A stretch of 64,000 bases of DNA from Artemisia argyi (taxonomy: Eukaryota > Streptophyta > Magnoliopsida > Asterales > Asteraceae): NCBI GenBank assembly GCA_030686995.1, contig CM060693.1, positions 114,213,728 to 114,277,727 of the forward strand, in the 5' to 3' direction. Below the pieces are notes generated by a model. That model did not search any database, was not told the DNA's origin, and saw only the letters and a program-made list of their open reading frames with translations. Made by a program: the position numbers and the translations under genes. Of the stretch, positions 26,440-38,900 are shown piece after piece. Within the stretch, counting starts at the first letter, position 1; each line of letters opens with the position of its first letter.

Positions 26440-28120
26440 ATTACGGAAGGAGACAATGTTTATTGCAAAATATCAGAATGGTGGTTCTATATGAGGATTG
26501 AGGATATAAAATGGAAGGAAGAGATTAATAGTTCATAATTTGGAATAATGTTTTACATACAACTTGTTATATTTGGAAACTTTGAAACACGATGCAAAAT
26601 AACTTTTGATGATAACTTTCCTATAGTTTATTTCAAAGATATAGAAGCCTACTTTGTTTTTAATGGACATGGTACATCTTTATAGTTCAGGGTTCATTTG
26701 GCATTATAATTTAACAAGTTAATTCAATTCTACCTTTCTTTTACTATTAGTAATATTGAATAACAATTGACATAACCACTCAAAAGTAACCTAATAACTT
26801 GGCATTATTATTTTGTTAAATGCAAAGAATGTTGAAGTACGTTGTCTAACAAGTTAATTCAATTTTACGTTACTTATACCGTTAACTTCTTCATTCTTTG
26901 ACCTTGTTTCAAAATATTGTCTCTTCCATGCTCAAGAACCTTTCCAAATACGATCCATATTCTATTATTAAATAATGATTGACATAAATATTCAGGTGTG
27001 ATCTAAAAGCTTGTTATTTTATCATTAATACGTGTGAGGTTAATTTTAAATTTAGTTTTGTTAAGTACAAACACTTAATTTGATTATGTCTGACGCCGAA
27101 TTCATACTTCGTGAATTAGACGATCAATCAAAAATCATCATCATAAAAAAAGATAATGATCAACTTTTGTATCCATTTAGTAAAAGTAATTTCACCTTGT
27201 TCATAATAACATTGAACTTCATTTTGAGATATCTTGGATACAATTATTGCAATCAATTAACTACAATTTTTCACTAAAATTACATAAGAAAGGATTTAGG
27301 AACTCACAAATATAAATCAGGAACCCACAAATAAACTCAGAGACCCACATAAAGTAGCACAAAATTGTAAGGAGTTAGTTACAATAAATTGTAGCTAATA
27401 TATTCCCTTTTATTTTTTAAGATTTTTAAATTGAAGGTTTAAGCGTGGCGTTAAATGGTCATCAATCATTGCAATTAAGTAGTACTCCGTATTATGATCG
27501 ATGGTTCCTTAGCAAGGTAGCTTTTTTTTTTTTTTTTTTTTTTTAATGATTTATGCATACATTACCTGGGTTTACATAATTAGTTGTGCTTTTAATGATA
27601 AACAAAAAACATACGGTCTTGTAAATTATAATCTGTAATGGTATATCAACATCAAAACAAACACTTAAACTGATGTAGTAAGGTTCGGTGGTGCTGGTGT
27701 AATCGGGTGTTACGTCATAGTCACATTAATATATATTCACTCCCAAAAATACCAAATAATATATATAACGTGAGTGAAGACCCTAGCTTCTCACCTTCTC
27801 GGGCTTCTTTCCCAACGACCTATCGACCACATCATGCGTACACACGCACACACACTCTACTTACTTGGGCACGCTTCTTTCTCCGACGACCCGGCCACCC
27901 TCCATTGTGAAAACTGGCGTGGTTATCTTCACTCACTATGCTTTAAGATATTTATATAATTGTTGGTTTTGTTTAATAAAAAATGGCGTAAAAGCCTCCG
28001 TCCGAATCCATCTAGTAGATTTTATTTCAATTAATTAATACGGTGAGACTTTAATAATGTCGTTTCTTAATCATCTTTTCATATTAATTTCCACTAAAAT
28101 GTTGTTTGTTTCTTGTATGT
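26440..28120. other. Intergenic region between divergent C2 genes
   Basis: AT-rich, with a T run at 27520-27544 and a more GC-rich patch at about 27775-27910 (TTCTCGGGCTTC..., CCGACGACCCGGCC). No RNA gene or domain-bearing frame recognised. Confidence 0.5.
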
Positions 28121-28124
28121 TAAC

Positions 28125-28132
28125 TTTATAAG
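28125..28132 (+). promoter_or_regulatory. Possible TATA box of the intact C2 gene
   Basis: TTTATAAG about 100 bases before the start codon at 28231, a usual distance for a short plant 5' UTR. Confidence 0.35.
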
Positions 28133-28230
28133 AACAAGGTTTCTTCTCTTCATGCTTCATTAACTTTTATTTTTTCTTTCAGAAGACTATAGTTGTCTAA
28201 GAAAGAAAATAAGATAAAAGTTGATAGGAT

Positions 28231-28686
28231 ATGGATATGGCTAGAAGTTTCGGTCTTTCTCCTGTGGACATCACAGTGATCTCCGCGAGTGACTTGAAAA
28301 ACGTTAACTTATTCATGAAGATGGATGTTTACGTCGTGATTTCGATAGTTATCAGCAAAGGGACCATTTTAAAGCAGCAGACCCGTGTCTCGAAAAGTGA
28401 TAGTGATCATAGATGGAATCACACCTTCACTCCTATGATCAACGTGTCAGCCATCCAAAGCAGCATCATTTACATCACGCTCTACAGCAGGCGTGTATTA
28501 GGAGATAAAATCATTGGTCAGGTAGCGATCCCAGTTCGTGATCTCTATGATAATGTCTCTATTACTTCTGAAACTGTTGCTGAACGTGTAGTTCAATACC
28601 AGATCATTTCTCGTAGAGGAAAACCCAGAGGCAACCTTACGTGTTCTCACAAGTTGATCAATTCAGAACAGCCTGAGACGGGTTAA
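28231..28686 (+). CDS. Short C2-domain protein, SRC2-like
   Basis: 151 codons, single exon, uninterrupted. After a short N-terminus a C2 domain covers about residues 12-135: VDITVISASDLKNVNLFMKMDVYVV at the first strands (KMDVYV carries the usual loop Asp), SKSDSDHRWNHTF, YSRRVLGDKIIGQVAIPVRDL, and the closing YQIISRRGKPRGNLTCSHK. It then stops with EQPETG and lacks the Pro/Gly-rich tail of full SRC2 proteins, which are usually considerably longer. By family it should bind membranes or lipids, probably calcium-dependently, in the cytosol or at endomembranes and plasma membrane. The first ATG was chosen because the next Met (codon 3) leaves the domain unchanged. It is the only intact host-type gene recognised here, and it faces away from a broken paralogue. 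Confidence 0.85.
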   Translation: MDMARSFGLSPVDITVISASDLKNVNLFMKMDVYVVISIVISKGTILKQQTRVSKSDSDHRWNHTFTPMINVSAIQSSIIYITLYSRRVLGDKIIGQVAIPVRDLYDNVSITSETVAERVVQYQIISRRGKPRGNLTCSHKLINSEQPETG

Positions 28687-28689
28687 TCG

Positions 28690-29094
28690 CAAGTAGTTTA
28701 GGTGGAGAGATTGTGTCGTAGAATGTTATGAAATTTGATATTTAAGCTTTCCTTTGTTTCTTCGTCTATGTTAGATAAGTGTGATCGTTCACTTTTATTA
28801 TGGATTTTGAATATCATCCTTTGTATTATAGAGAATTAATCTCGTCCCACGCATGTATAATATAGTACGAATTTCCACTTTTACGTGTATATTTATAATA
28901 CATCTTTGACACGTTCTAATATTAATTTTTTAATACTATCAAAATAGATTTTTAAACAAATAAAAGTAAATAAGCCTAATTAACAAGTATTTAAAATACA
29001 AATAAAACTAAAAAAACACTACTCAATACATATAATTAATATATTATTTAAATCACTCATTCATCAAAATATACAATCATTTAACCACAGTGCA
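28690..29094. other. 3' flank of the C2 gene
   Basis: AT-rich sequence with no gene seen; presumably contains the 3' UTR and polyadenylation region of the C2 gene. Confidence 0.5.
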
Positions 29095-30346
29095 CAATTT
29101 TTTTTTAGGTAAAGGGTTTTACCCCGATAAATATATAACAAAAAAAAGTTAAATACAAATAGAATATGGCAGAGGTACCACATTAACCTCAAGCCAAAAA
29201 CTTGATAAACTAATGCTTATAACAGGCCATAAACACAAACCTAGCTATATTACAAAGCACCTAAATAGGTATACTAACAAGAAAACTCCTGTAACAAGCG
29301 AACATCCCGCATCCACCCATAACACGAAGGGAGCAAGGCGACCCAGGAAGTTTGCCTCCTTAAAAACCCTTTCCAAGAAAAACCCGGAGGGAAAAACCTT
29401 GGATTAGAGAAAAAGAGTAAAACCCTTACCCGGCACCCCCCTCGTGAATAGAACAAGCACTTGGAATCTTCCATTGATCTAATAGTAGACGAGACCGATG
29501 GGTTAGCTTCTTGAACTTGAAGGTAACCAGCTTCAACCGGACGGTAGAGATAATAACTTGGACCACATCCGCAACAGTAGACTGTTTCCGCTTGAAAAGT
29601 CTTGAATTGCTTTCCATCCATAGGTAATAAGTAGTAGCAGCAAGTAATAATCGAGCAATGATGCTAATAACCGAACGCCCCTTCGATATAGGAATAAGGA
29701 ATGTGAGGGCATCATCTAAAGAAGGAGGGACATCAGCCATTCCTGACAACCCCCGAACCTGTAGCCAAACCTGCAAAGAAAATTGGCATTCAAAAAACAA
29801 GTGAGAGTGAGAGTCCGGGACCGAGTCACAGAGTGGGCATCTAATCAGGTTCAAGTCCACGTTAGGGCCAACATCCGATTGCCACAACCTGTCTTGGGTC
29901 TTCAACTTCTGCTTAATAACAAGCCACAATTGTATAGCATGCCGTGGTATACAATGAGGAAACCACGGAATATTAACCCACTCAACCAGGTCAGCTCGTA
30001 AACGAAGAGAGTCAAAAGCACACGCAATCGAAAATCGTGTCATGTTACCATCCACACCACACCATACTAAGCCATCATCAGTATCATCAAGTAAATTAGG
30101 GACCGGGAGATTAACTAAATCCGGAAACCTAGAAAACCAATCAGCAGGCCATCTCCAAGTACCGTTCTCAATCACATCAAAAACCGAATCCGCTAAAGTT
30201 AAACCAGCTCGAGTAATGTCTCTAGCAGTGATCATGTCACGAATAAGGCTTAAATGACACCACATATCAAACCATATGGAAGTAGCTTTACCATTATTTA
30301 TTTTATGCCATATGAAAGGACGCACCTTAGGTCTAATAGCTAGAAC
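29095..30346 (-). mobile_element. 5'-truncated LINE (non-LTR retrotransposon) 3' end
   Basis: A minus-strand frame open from 30346 to a stop at 29426, followed by a 3' UTR ending in an A run (T run at about 29098-29107 on the plus strand). The encoded C-terminus contains the zinc-binding RVT-type region. 5' truncation with a poly(A) end is the normal product of LINE insertion. Target duplications were not identified. Confidence 0.8.
29426..30346 (-). pseudogene. LINE ORF2 C-terminal fragment with zf-RVT domain
   Basis: About 306 codons with no internal stop and no ATG start; coding is open at the 5' side to a stop just before 30346. Features: RPFIWHKINNGKATSIWFD (the linker region after the RT), then RHAIQLWLVIKQKLKTQDRL and CPLCDSVPDSHSHLFFEC, which is the C-x2-C...H-x3-4-H/C zinc-binding motif after plant LINE reverse transcriptases. 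RT and endonuclease domains are missing, so it is dead. The lack of stops suggests a young insertion. Confidence 0.8.
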
Positions 30347-32098
30347 CTACTAAGCCAATCACTTAAAAATAAAGCCATTATGCGATTGGTTCGGTCGCCA
30401 CAGCGTCGACTGATTCGCCGCCATTGTAGCATGAGGGTTGAACTGGGTCGGTCGGTTCCAAAATTGACGAAAGGTTCGTCTCCTCGACCGATATAGTCAC
30501 AGGGTACCCGCCGCCACAATGCTCGGGTACCCTGTCAGTAATAAAGTATATGAATTTGTTCCATTGTATGTATAATAGATGGAGTTAGTTTTACTGAACC
30601 GTATCTTTCAATGTTTGAAACTAAAGTATATCTTTCAAAGCTTTATGTGATCATAAGGGATTTTATTACTTAAAAAAATTAAATACATAAGATGTGGTTG
30701 AATTCTAAATCTAACCTCGTTACAAAGAGGGGAAATCAAACACATCAATTGTGCTTCAAACCGAAACTATCATAAGAAAGACAAACCAATCTTTTGAAAA
30801 ACTACTATAAGGGCAGGAAATAAAGCTAATGTTTAACTAACCACAGAGATTAAAATAGTCATCGCATCACAAAACGGCCGTTGTTTCGGAGTTAAATCTT
30901 GAAGGTCATAAATGTCATATTTAGATCATAATCTTCATCCTCATGTAAACTTGCATTATATGCACATCCACTAGTCATGAAGTGAGAAGTCTCGTCATAA
31001 ACATCTTCGACTTCATTACTATCTGAATCTTTCCCTGGCATTTTCATAGTAGAACTAGGTCCATAGACTAATGTCACATTAGCCACCTTTTGCATATAAA
31101 GCCGCTTCCAATCATCACCTAATAGCACAAGCTTCCTGATGAGTGTGTATATCGTTGTAGAATAAGATTATTCTTGATCAAGTTTTAAATTTATATATAG
31201 CCGACTTATCCTATAACACATACTAATGAGCAGTGTGCCAGATCAATGTAGCGTAGTTAGTAAGTAGAGTGTTGATCACTAAGAGTGGAATGTTAACACC
31301 TAGAATGTCTATCAGTATTTTAATTTCTAAGTTAGTTTTACAATCTAATCTAACGCGAGGGGGTTTAGTCTGAGAGACTGGCACAATTTGAGTTGATTAA
31401 TAAAATAATAAAACTATTGAGACAAAATACAACGAATGGCGAACACGTACACAGATAGATAACAGATACAGAAAAGAGGCCTGACTAATGATTAAGTAGC
31501 TTGTCACTTGTTTTATTGCTAGTTTTATATGATGAGTGTCGTAAACTATTCTCTCTTATTGGGATCTTGATTATAGGCGAGTAAACTCTTAATGATTACT
31601 TATGTCTATTCTATTTAAAATTTTTTAAGGGCTTAGACTAACTTATAATGCTAATGAAGAAGACGTGGGAGGGGTATGGTAGCCTAAGCAAGCAACAACT
31701 AGACACAGAGGTTATCAAAGTACATATAACAAGAACCAAATAAACTTTTGTAGCAACTCGTACATTTCAGACTATAATTAGACTATTTATTTTGACTTAT
31801 TATTATTTTAATTTTAAGTAATATTACTTTTATAAGTAATTACGTAAATTCAATCGTGTACGCTTAACTCGTAACCAACACTAGACTATGATTATTCTAG
31901 GTGTTCTATACATTTTATTTTTCTAATAGTTATATTTTATATATACTATTGCTATTTTGTCATTTTTACCTAAACTTTGTACTTTTTACGTATTACACGT
32001 ATTGAACCTACGTTTCTAAGTTTTAACTATATTTACGTACTCCGTTACACTTATCACTCATATCAATATACTCTATAAATATCACAGCGGAAAATAAT
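30347..32098. other. Intergenic stretch without recognised genes
   Basis: 30360-30540 is strikingly GC-richer than its surroundings and ends in an 11 bp hairpin (separate entry). The rest is AT-rich. A 78-codon minus frame at 30892-31128 (acidic, SNEVEDVYDE) resembles nothing I recognise and is not called. Confidence 0.5.
30500..30534. repeat. Perfect 11 bp inverted repeat (hairpin)
   Basis: CAGGGTACCCG at 30500-30510 and CGGGTACCCTG at 30524-30534 with a 13-base GC-rich loop. Each arm contains the self-complementary GGGTACCC. No T run follows, so a terminator is not implied. Confidence 0.8.
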
Positions 32099-32426
32099 GT
32101 CACTGGGGTGCTACTACTTTAATCGATGGGAAAACAATTTTAAGGGGAGCAATATGGCGATCACAAGCCCATCAATCCTGATGGATAAAAGTGTACTAAT
32201 ACAATAAAACAAAACTACTTAATAGAATTAAAACACAAGCAGGTCCTTCTTACTGCACTTGAAATCTTCAAGTGGGTATGTCTTGTGTTGCATTTTCATT
32301 GCTATTCTTTTATTTAGGGTTTCTATAACTATTGGTTCTTATTGGCACACGAAATTCGGCTGTATCTTGGGGTATTTATAGTTTTTGTCAAAGGGTTCGA
32401 TGCGGCGCATCAACTAAGTAGATGCG
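32099..32426 (-). mobile_element. Outer LTR, left part (split by the chromovirus)
   Basis: Starts TGTCACTGGGGTGCTACTA at 32099. Joined to 57990-58530 after removal of the inserted chromovirus it gives an LTR of about 870 bp ending ATGTCATCA. The minus-strand TATA motif CTATAAATA (32373-32381) agrees with minus orientation. The junction falls in a copy of the ATGCGGCGCAT-type motif. Confidence 0.65.
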
Positions 32427-33309
32427 TGTAACACCCCAGAAATTTTGGAACACATCGGAAGTCTTATTCGGGGTAATTACGTAATTGAATCACAGTCAAA
32501 CTCATAGGAACATAGTTCAAAAGATAGATTTTATATCATTCAATGAAAACTCAAATATTCAGAGTTACAAAACATTTTCATAAAGAAGAATGCTTCCAAA
32601 AGAGATGGTGAGTTTGAAAAGAATGAGAAGTTATTTAAAAGCAAATGGAGGTTGCCAGCTCCGTGCCATCATGCCGCTAATTTCCTGAGATAAACATGCT
32701 AAAAAGTCAACACAAAGGTTGAGTGAATCCATAGTAGTTTAAGTTAGGTAGTAGCTTGAACACAAGATAACAGTTTTGAAAACAACGTGCTCGCGGAATA
32801 GCTCGGTAATAAATATGCATAAAAATTAATCTATACATATGATATTGCTCCTAAGGTTTCACGAAACGCAAGCCTTGACAGTCATGTATGTAATCACCTA
32901 CACCACGAAGGATGTAGCTGACAAAGGGGCCCTTAAGAGAAACTATGCTAGATTCCCCAAAAGTACAAATATAGCTCACCTCCTGACAACAATCTGAATT
33001 GCCTTAGGTGGGTTGCCGGTCCCAATAGATCTATTAACTATATTTCGCGCTCACTCGCAAGTGAATAAGGTTCATGAAAGAGGGACTTTTAGCATAAGGT
33101 AACTTAGGCAATACCAGGAAAATAATCGCATACTAAAAATACTTGTGTTCGGTTTATCGCATGTATCTCCCCACAGGGTTTAGAAAACAGTTTAAAAAGT
33201 GGGACTATGAACTCACCTCGGTAATGTAAAATTTAACTAGTACTCAAGTGAGAACTATAAACGGTTAAGAATAGCAGTGAATAGCTTCCGACTTGCGACC
33301 TAAATTAAT

Positions 33310-33310
<1 letters not shown>

Positions 33311-33390
<80 letters not shown>
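33311..33390. repeat. (AT)n microsatellite in 3' LTR
   Basis: About 80 bases of pure AT repeat, homologous in position to 50775-50845. Confidence 0.95.
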
Positions 33391-33393
<3 letters not shown>

Positions 33394-34646
33394 CGGTGAT
33401 TCGGATACGATGTGTGAATGATGTGTGGAATCTTCGGATGTGATATCGTCGGATTACTCGTTTTAACATGTCTCAAGTTCATAGATAACTTATAATAATA
33501 AGTATGGTTATTTATACAAATTACATCATCGAATTTTATAAGTAAAAATATTTATTTTAAATATTTTTAATTATAAAGTTATTACTATATTTTTATAAAA
33601 GAAATATATTAGATATTTTGGTTAAATATTTATATATAAAAGTATAATATTATAGTTTTGAAAAGTTATGAAAAGTTCTACCTTCAACTATATCAAAGTT
33701 TACACTTTTAACCCTTATATTAAAATAATTATATTTTTAGTCCAAAATGGTACTTTTACACTTGTTACACTCATCTTTCACAAACGACAGTTTATACCCT
33801 TGGTTTTTATTAAAAACTTATTGTTTCTATTTAGATCCGAAAGTTTCATGGTTTTGACACTTCTAGTCCCTTAATGAAATAATTTGCAAAAATAGTCCAA
33901 AGTTAAGTTTTCAAAAAAGTGAACTTTTATATTTGTAAAAGTTAATGTCTTATCTTATGAAAAGTTTCCAAAAATTCAGTTTTTAAGATGAAAACGTTTT
34001 GTGTTTCATGCTTTCTGTTTCTCAAACTTTTTGTTTATGAAAAACACTCATGGGCTAGTTAGCCTTAATCAAGCCCAAGTTTAGTTTTGAAAATCTTAGA
34101 AATGTGGCTCGATTGAGCTTTAGGTTTAGGCCGATACGAGCTAGCGTTTAACGTTATAATCCTTGCATGGTTGTCGATCTTATATTAGCTTGGTTCCAAG
34201 AAGTAGACGGTCGAATAATACATATACATTATACGTAAAAATGAAAAGAAAACGAAGGGTTTCTAGGGGTGTCGCGTGTGTTAAATCGTGATAAAATCTT
34301 TATGTTTTTAAGTGTGTTATTCTATAAGTGACGAAGTGTAAGCATGTAACATGAAAATAAATGATGAAAGAAAGTAACATGGTCGAGTATACTTACAACA
34401 CCAAAAAGGTGGTGAAGAGGTTCGAATGAGAAAGTGATACGAGAGACAATGATTGATCGTGACTTGAAACCATTTGCAAAACACTAACCCACGTTCCAAG
34501 TATCAACCCAAAGGCTAGAAAAATGACCCAATGTCTTGTGTTGCTTCCTTTGATTCTCGACATTGTACAAAAGAAGGAATGATAAGTGTTTGTGATTTGT
34601 TGTGATAAAGTTTTGAGTGTGGTGATGGCGAGAGTGAATAGTACAT

Positions 34647-34657
34647 GTATTTATAGG
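34647..34657 (-). promoter_or_regulatory. TATA box of the 3' LTR
   Basis: CCTATAAATAC on the minus strand in a region otherwise similar between LTRs. The corresponding place in the 5' LTR (about 52101-52111) reads TCAATAAATAC, so the motif is damaged in the copy that would drive the element. Confidence 0.5.
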
Positions 34658-35580
34658 AGAAAGACAAGAGTGATTAGGTGCTAACATGTGAACTTGTTGT
34701 GCATGCTTTTGTTGTGTCAATCGAATGGAGACAAGGTGTCAAAGAGATTCTTGGTTTAGTCATGTCGAGTTTGTAGTGTCTTGGTAGTTATCATGAGGCT
34801 TTTGATTAGTTGGGACTAGGTCAAAGAGGGTTAGCCAAAAGCTTGTTGTACTTAGTCGAATATATTTATAGTTGGAAGAAGTCATGTGAGTTTTTGTTGG
34901 GTGTAAAGAAACATATGATCCATTGTTTAATGATCTATTTGAAAAAGGCTTAGGAAACAATATTTATTTAAGTGTAGCTTAGGAGGATTTGGGTGGCTTT
35001 GTGTTTGTTCTTGGTTGGTTTAGCACGCAAAGAAGAAAAGAAAAGGATCATGGAGTTGCTTTGCATTGTTGGTGTCGAGTTGTAGGGGAACAAAGAAAGA
35101 TTTGGGAGCTCTCGAGATGACACATGAAAGTTCTTTGAGGGCTTGTTGTTGTTGTCGAGCGAGACAAGAAAGAAAAATAGAAAAGTTGTGCCATGGATTC
35201 ATGTTTTACTCATTGTGCGTCGAGGGTGACATAATGGAAAGAATGAAATGGAACTTGTACTAGTTTGAGGGAGTCGAGGATATATTAAGAAAAGTTGTAA
35301 CAAAACGAGTCGGGTTTTAGAAAGGGTGTCGGGTTCGAGTCGTGAGAAAGCCAAGTAAGGTTTCAAGTAAACCTTTGTAATATATTTGGAAGTTTTGTTT
35401 TTGAAAACTTAAGTATACTTGTGGGCCTATGGTTCGATCCAAGAAGAAAAAAAAAGAGAAATATTTTGGGAAAATAATATGTCGGGGTTTACCCAGACAT
35501 AGAATACGAAAAATATCTCGGTGGTACTTGCACGTATATATATTTACATGTATATATATAGTAGAGTTAATCGTAGTTTC

Positions 35581-35581
<1 letters not shown>

Positions 35582-35667
<86 letters not shown>
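35582..35667. repeat. (AT)n microsatellite in 3' LTR (second)
   Basis: Pure AT repeat between the GTAGTTTC and CACTAGGTCGG motifs. The same place in the other LTR (57552-57742) is a longer compound TA/CA repeat. Confidence 0.95.
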
Positions 35668-35669
<2 letters not shown>

Positions 35670-35876
35670 TAGGTCGGTATTAGGTTCTGTTTCGCAAGTG
35701 GTAGCTATTCAGGTCACATCTAGTTTCTCGGTAAATCAAATAGTGACCAACATACGTCTCGGAAGTAAAATAATAGTTCATAGCAAAGAAAATTTAAATT
35801 GGCCCACAAAAATGGCCTAGAAATCAGTTATATGTAAAATCGTTCAGTGATAAGCATTACTAAATGACATGGGATT

Positions 35877-35900
35877 TGATGAGTGCTCAAACACTCATCA
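35877..35900. repeat. Terminal hairpin of element A
   Basis: Perfect 9 bp stem TGATGAGTG / CACTCATCA with a 6-base loop, lying exactly at the element end. Equivalent hairpins end B (43147-43170, 8 bp stem) and C (57435-57458, one mismatch). Confidence 0.85.
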
Positions 35901-38900
35901 TTTTTGGTCAAATCTGAACTGCAAAACATACAAAAACACTCAGAAATGCATCAAAATACTAAAAATATTTCAAAACTTTGGTCCTTGGAGTTTCAAACTT
36001 TGGCAGAATTGGTCCCTGGTGGGAAATTTTTGAAAGAAAAATCATTTTTGGTCCTAGAAAATCATAAATTATCAAAAATGGACCTTGGGAGGAAAGTTTG
36101 AGGAAATGTCATGTTTGGTCCTTTAAGTTTGGCAATTTGTCAGTTTTGGTCCCCGAGAATTTTGAAAAAGTGAAAAATGCAAAATTGGTTATTGAACTTT
36201 GGAATCTTGGCATTATTGGTCCTCATGAGCAGCTTGGGAAAGTTTCATTTTCAGTCCCTAAACTTTTGGTATTTTACATATTTGGTCCTTGTGGTACAAA
36301 TAAACAAACGGACCCTTATTTTTATTTTACCCAAAACAAACAAAACCAAAACCAAACCCAAGTCCAATACACCCCCCAAGCCCACCATACAAACCGGCCC
36401 ACTCCCACCCCTTTAATATTACCACCGTTTGACCCCTGTCAAACGGTCAAACCATCTCCACCTCCCTCACCACTTGTTCACTGTAAATCCCTTCCACACT
36501 CCATCACCAACCCTGCAATCCCATACCATGTCCCCTCCCCAACTTGCTAATACCTCCAAAACTCCATTTAATTCCCTTAAATCCCTCCAAGCAATCCATA
36601 ACCTGCCAAACTCACTTTTCCCGCCAAAAGGTTTTAAAGGGCCAAGATCAATTCAAGTGATCCAAGGGTGAGAAACAGATGTGGGAAAGTCAAGAGATAC
36701 TCCCAGGAGCTATAAAAGTAAAAAAAAGAGAAGAAGCAAGTAGTAGATTAGTATTAGTCTTAGTTTTAAATAAATTAGGTCGTTTCTATTATAAGTTCAT
36801 CTTCAGTTGTAATTTTTGGTTTATGTAAGTTGTAATCAACTTTTTTAATGTATTTGTAACTTCCTTGCCCTTTAATTTCATAACTTGTTAATTAAATTTC
36901 AAATTTGCAATTTTATTTAAAAAGTCTCAAAATCTCAAAAGTGTATTAAAGATATTAGCAGTGGTTGTTTAATATTCCAAAAGCTTCTATAAGCTCATTA
37001 TAGAGGTTTTATAAGCTCAGTAGTATTCAAGCTTGTTTAGCTCAATAGATTCTCAAAAACAAGAAAAGTCAAATTAAGTCAACAAAAGTTCATTATGGTT
37101 TCTGGTAATTCAGGAAGGGTAATTGTGGGTTGAGCATGTTTTAGTGGGTTGTTAATAAGCTCTCATAAGCTTCATATCATTGTCCTGAGGTCAGAAGCCT
37201 TTCTTCTCATTTCAATTCTCAATTTTAGCTTATATAATACTTTGTACTACATGTTTATTTTAGTCTTGTTATTAGTGTTCATTTTTTATTGCTTAGTGTT
37301 TATCTCAGCTTATTTTAGTTTAGGGATGGTCTGTGTATGTTTGGATTGATTGAATTTGCCATAAACTCACTAAAGTCATAACTAGCCTAGGTTAAGGGAG
37401 TGTTTGCCTTTGCTAGCTTCTGTGGGCATTTGGCTGTTTTAATTGTTGTTCTTAGTTTAGTTAGCATGCATTAGGTCTAATTAGGTTATATAGGTCTCAA
37501 AATTCAGGCCCCTTACACCCAATAGTCAAAATCACCCTCACTACCCCTTAACAGTCAACTGTTGGGGCTTGGTGAACCCAAATCATCACCATAGCTTTGA
37601 AACTTGTTTAAGTAGCTTAATTTAGTTTCATAATTGCATAAGACATCAGTTTAAGTCAGTTGGACCTAATCAAAAATTGGCCAAAGTCAAAGTTCAAGTT
37701 TATTTAGAAAGTCAAAAATGCACCTTCCTCAGGTTTTTCCCAAAATGGTGGGATTTGTTGTGAATTTTGTGGATTGATTCAGGGCCTGAAACTTATTCCT
37801 AATCATACTCTACCAGCTCATCTTCATAGTCCAACCTTTCCTACATTTTTGTGATTTTTTCCCTGGGCCCCACAGGCCCCCAAAATAGGCTGCAGGGTGG
37901 GTGATGCCCTGCATCAGCAGACCACAGTCCCAACACCACCTCTTGGTGGTGGTTCTCTGGCCACCACAGTGGTCCACAACCCCACCACTTGGCTCATTTC
38001 AACCCCCCTCTTACCATACTTCTAGATTTGACCTTTTGTTTGACCTGAGAACCCCTGGGACCCACTTAGAATCACCCCACAAGTTTGTCCCAATTTCAGT
38101 CAAATAGCAAATAAGCCAAGTGCTTATTTTGATCCATGTGCTTATTCAGTGGTTACCTTGGGCTTTTTCTTGCTTAAACAAGTTCATACAACTTATTTGG
38201 ACCTGAATCATCCATAGTGGGTCCCACTTAAGCCTATTTTAGCTCATTTCACCATTTGGTCAACAAAAGTCAACTATGGTGCTAAATAGCATCCACAGTG
38301 CTTATTTTTAAGTTGTAAAAAATTTGTTTTCACAAAAGTTGTGTTTTTTTAGTTGTAAAATAGGTTTGTAAAAGAAAAATCAAGAAAAATCAATTTAATT
38401 TTAAGTGATAGTTTCTATTTAATGTAATTTAAATTTAAATTTAAATTTTTATATTTTTATTAAGTACTTAGCATTTTTATATTTTTATTAATTACCTTTT
38501 ATAGTAAAGTAATTTTAGTAAATTTTTCAGATTTTTATTTTGTCATTTAGTATTTATTAGAATTAATCTTAGTTTTATTAATAATTAATTAATATTAAGT
38601 ATTAAATAGCATAATTAGTTTTTATAAAGCAACACCTAGTTTTTATATTTTTCCTAGCTTTTATATGTTGTAAAATAATTTTAGGAATTTTCTTATAATT
38701 TTTACTGTTCATTTTCTATTTTTCTTAATTTAAATAGTTTAATTAGGTAATTAATAATTAATTAATAGAAAAGCCATAAAAAGACAAAAATATTTCTTTT
38801 TAATTTTAATACTTCTTCAAGTTCAATTAGAGGTTTAGAAAATATTTTTTTAAGTTTTCAGTTTATTTTGTAACCTTTATCATTTTTAGTTTATTTTAAA

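Noticed and set aside
30892..31128. 78-codon acidic minus-strand frame
   Set aside because: No recognisable domain, no context, length expected by chance in AT-rich DNA.
34317..35263. Small frames repeated at 51772-52718
   Set aside because: The duplication reflects the two LTRs of the chromovirus; the frames are short, opposed and without domains.
35429..35820. Tyr/Ile-repeat open frames (also 57383-57762)
   Set aside because: Products of TA microsatellites.
36098..36550. 150-codon frame in element A
   Set aside because: Runs through the phased GGTCC array and a Pro/Thr-rich low-complexity stretch; not conserved in B or C.
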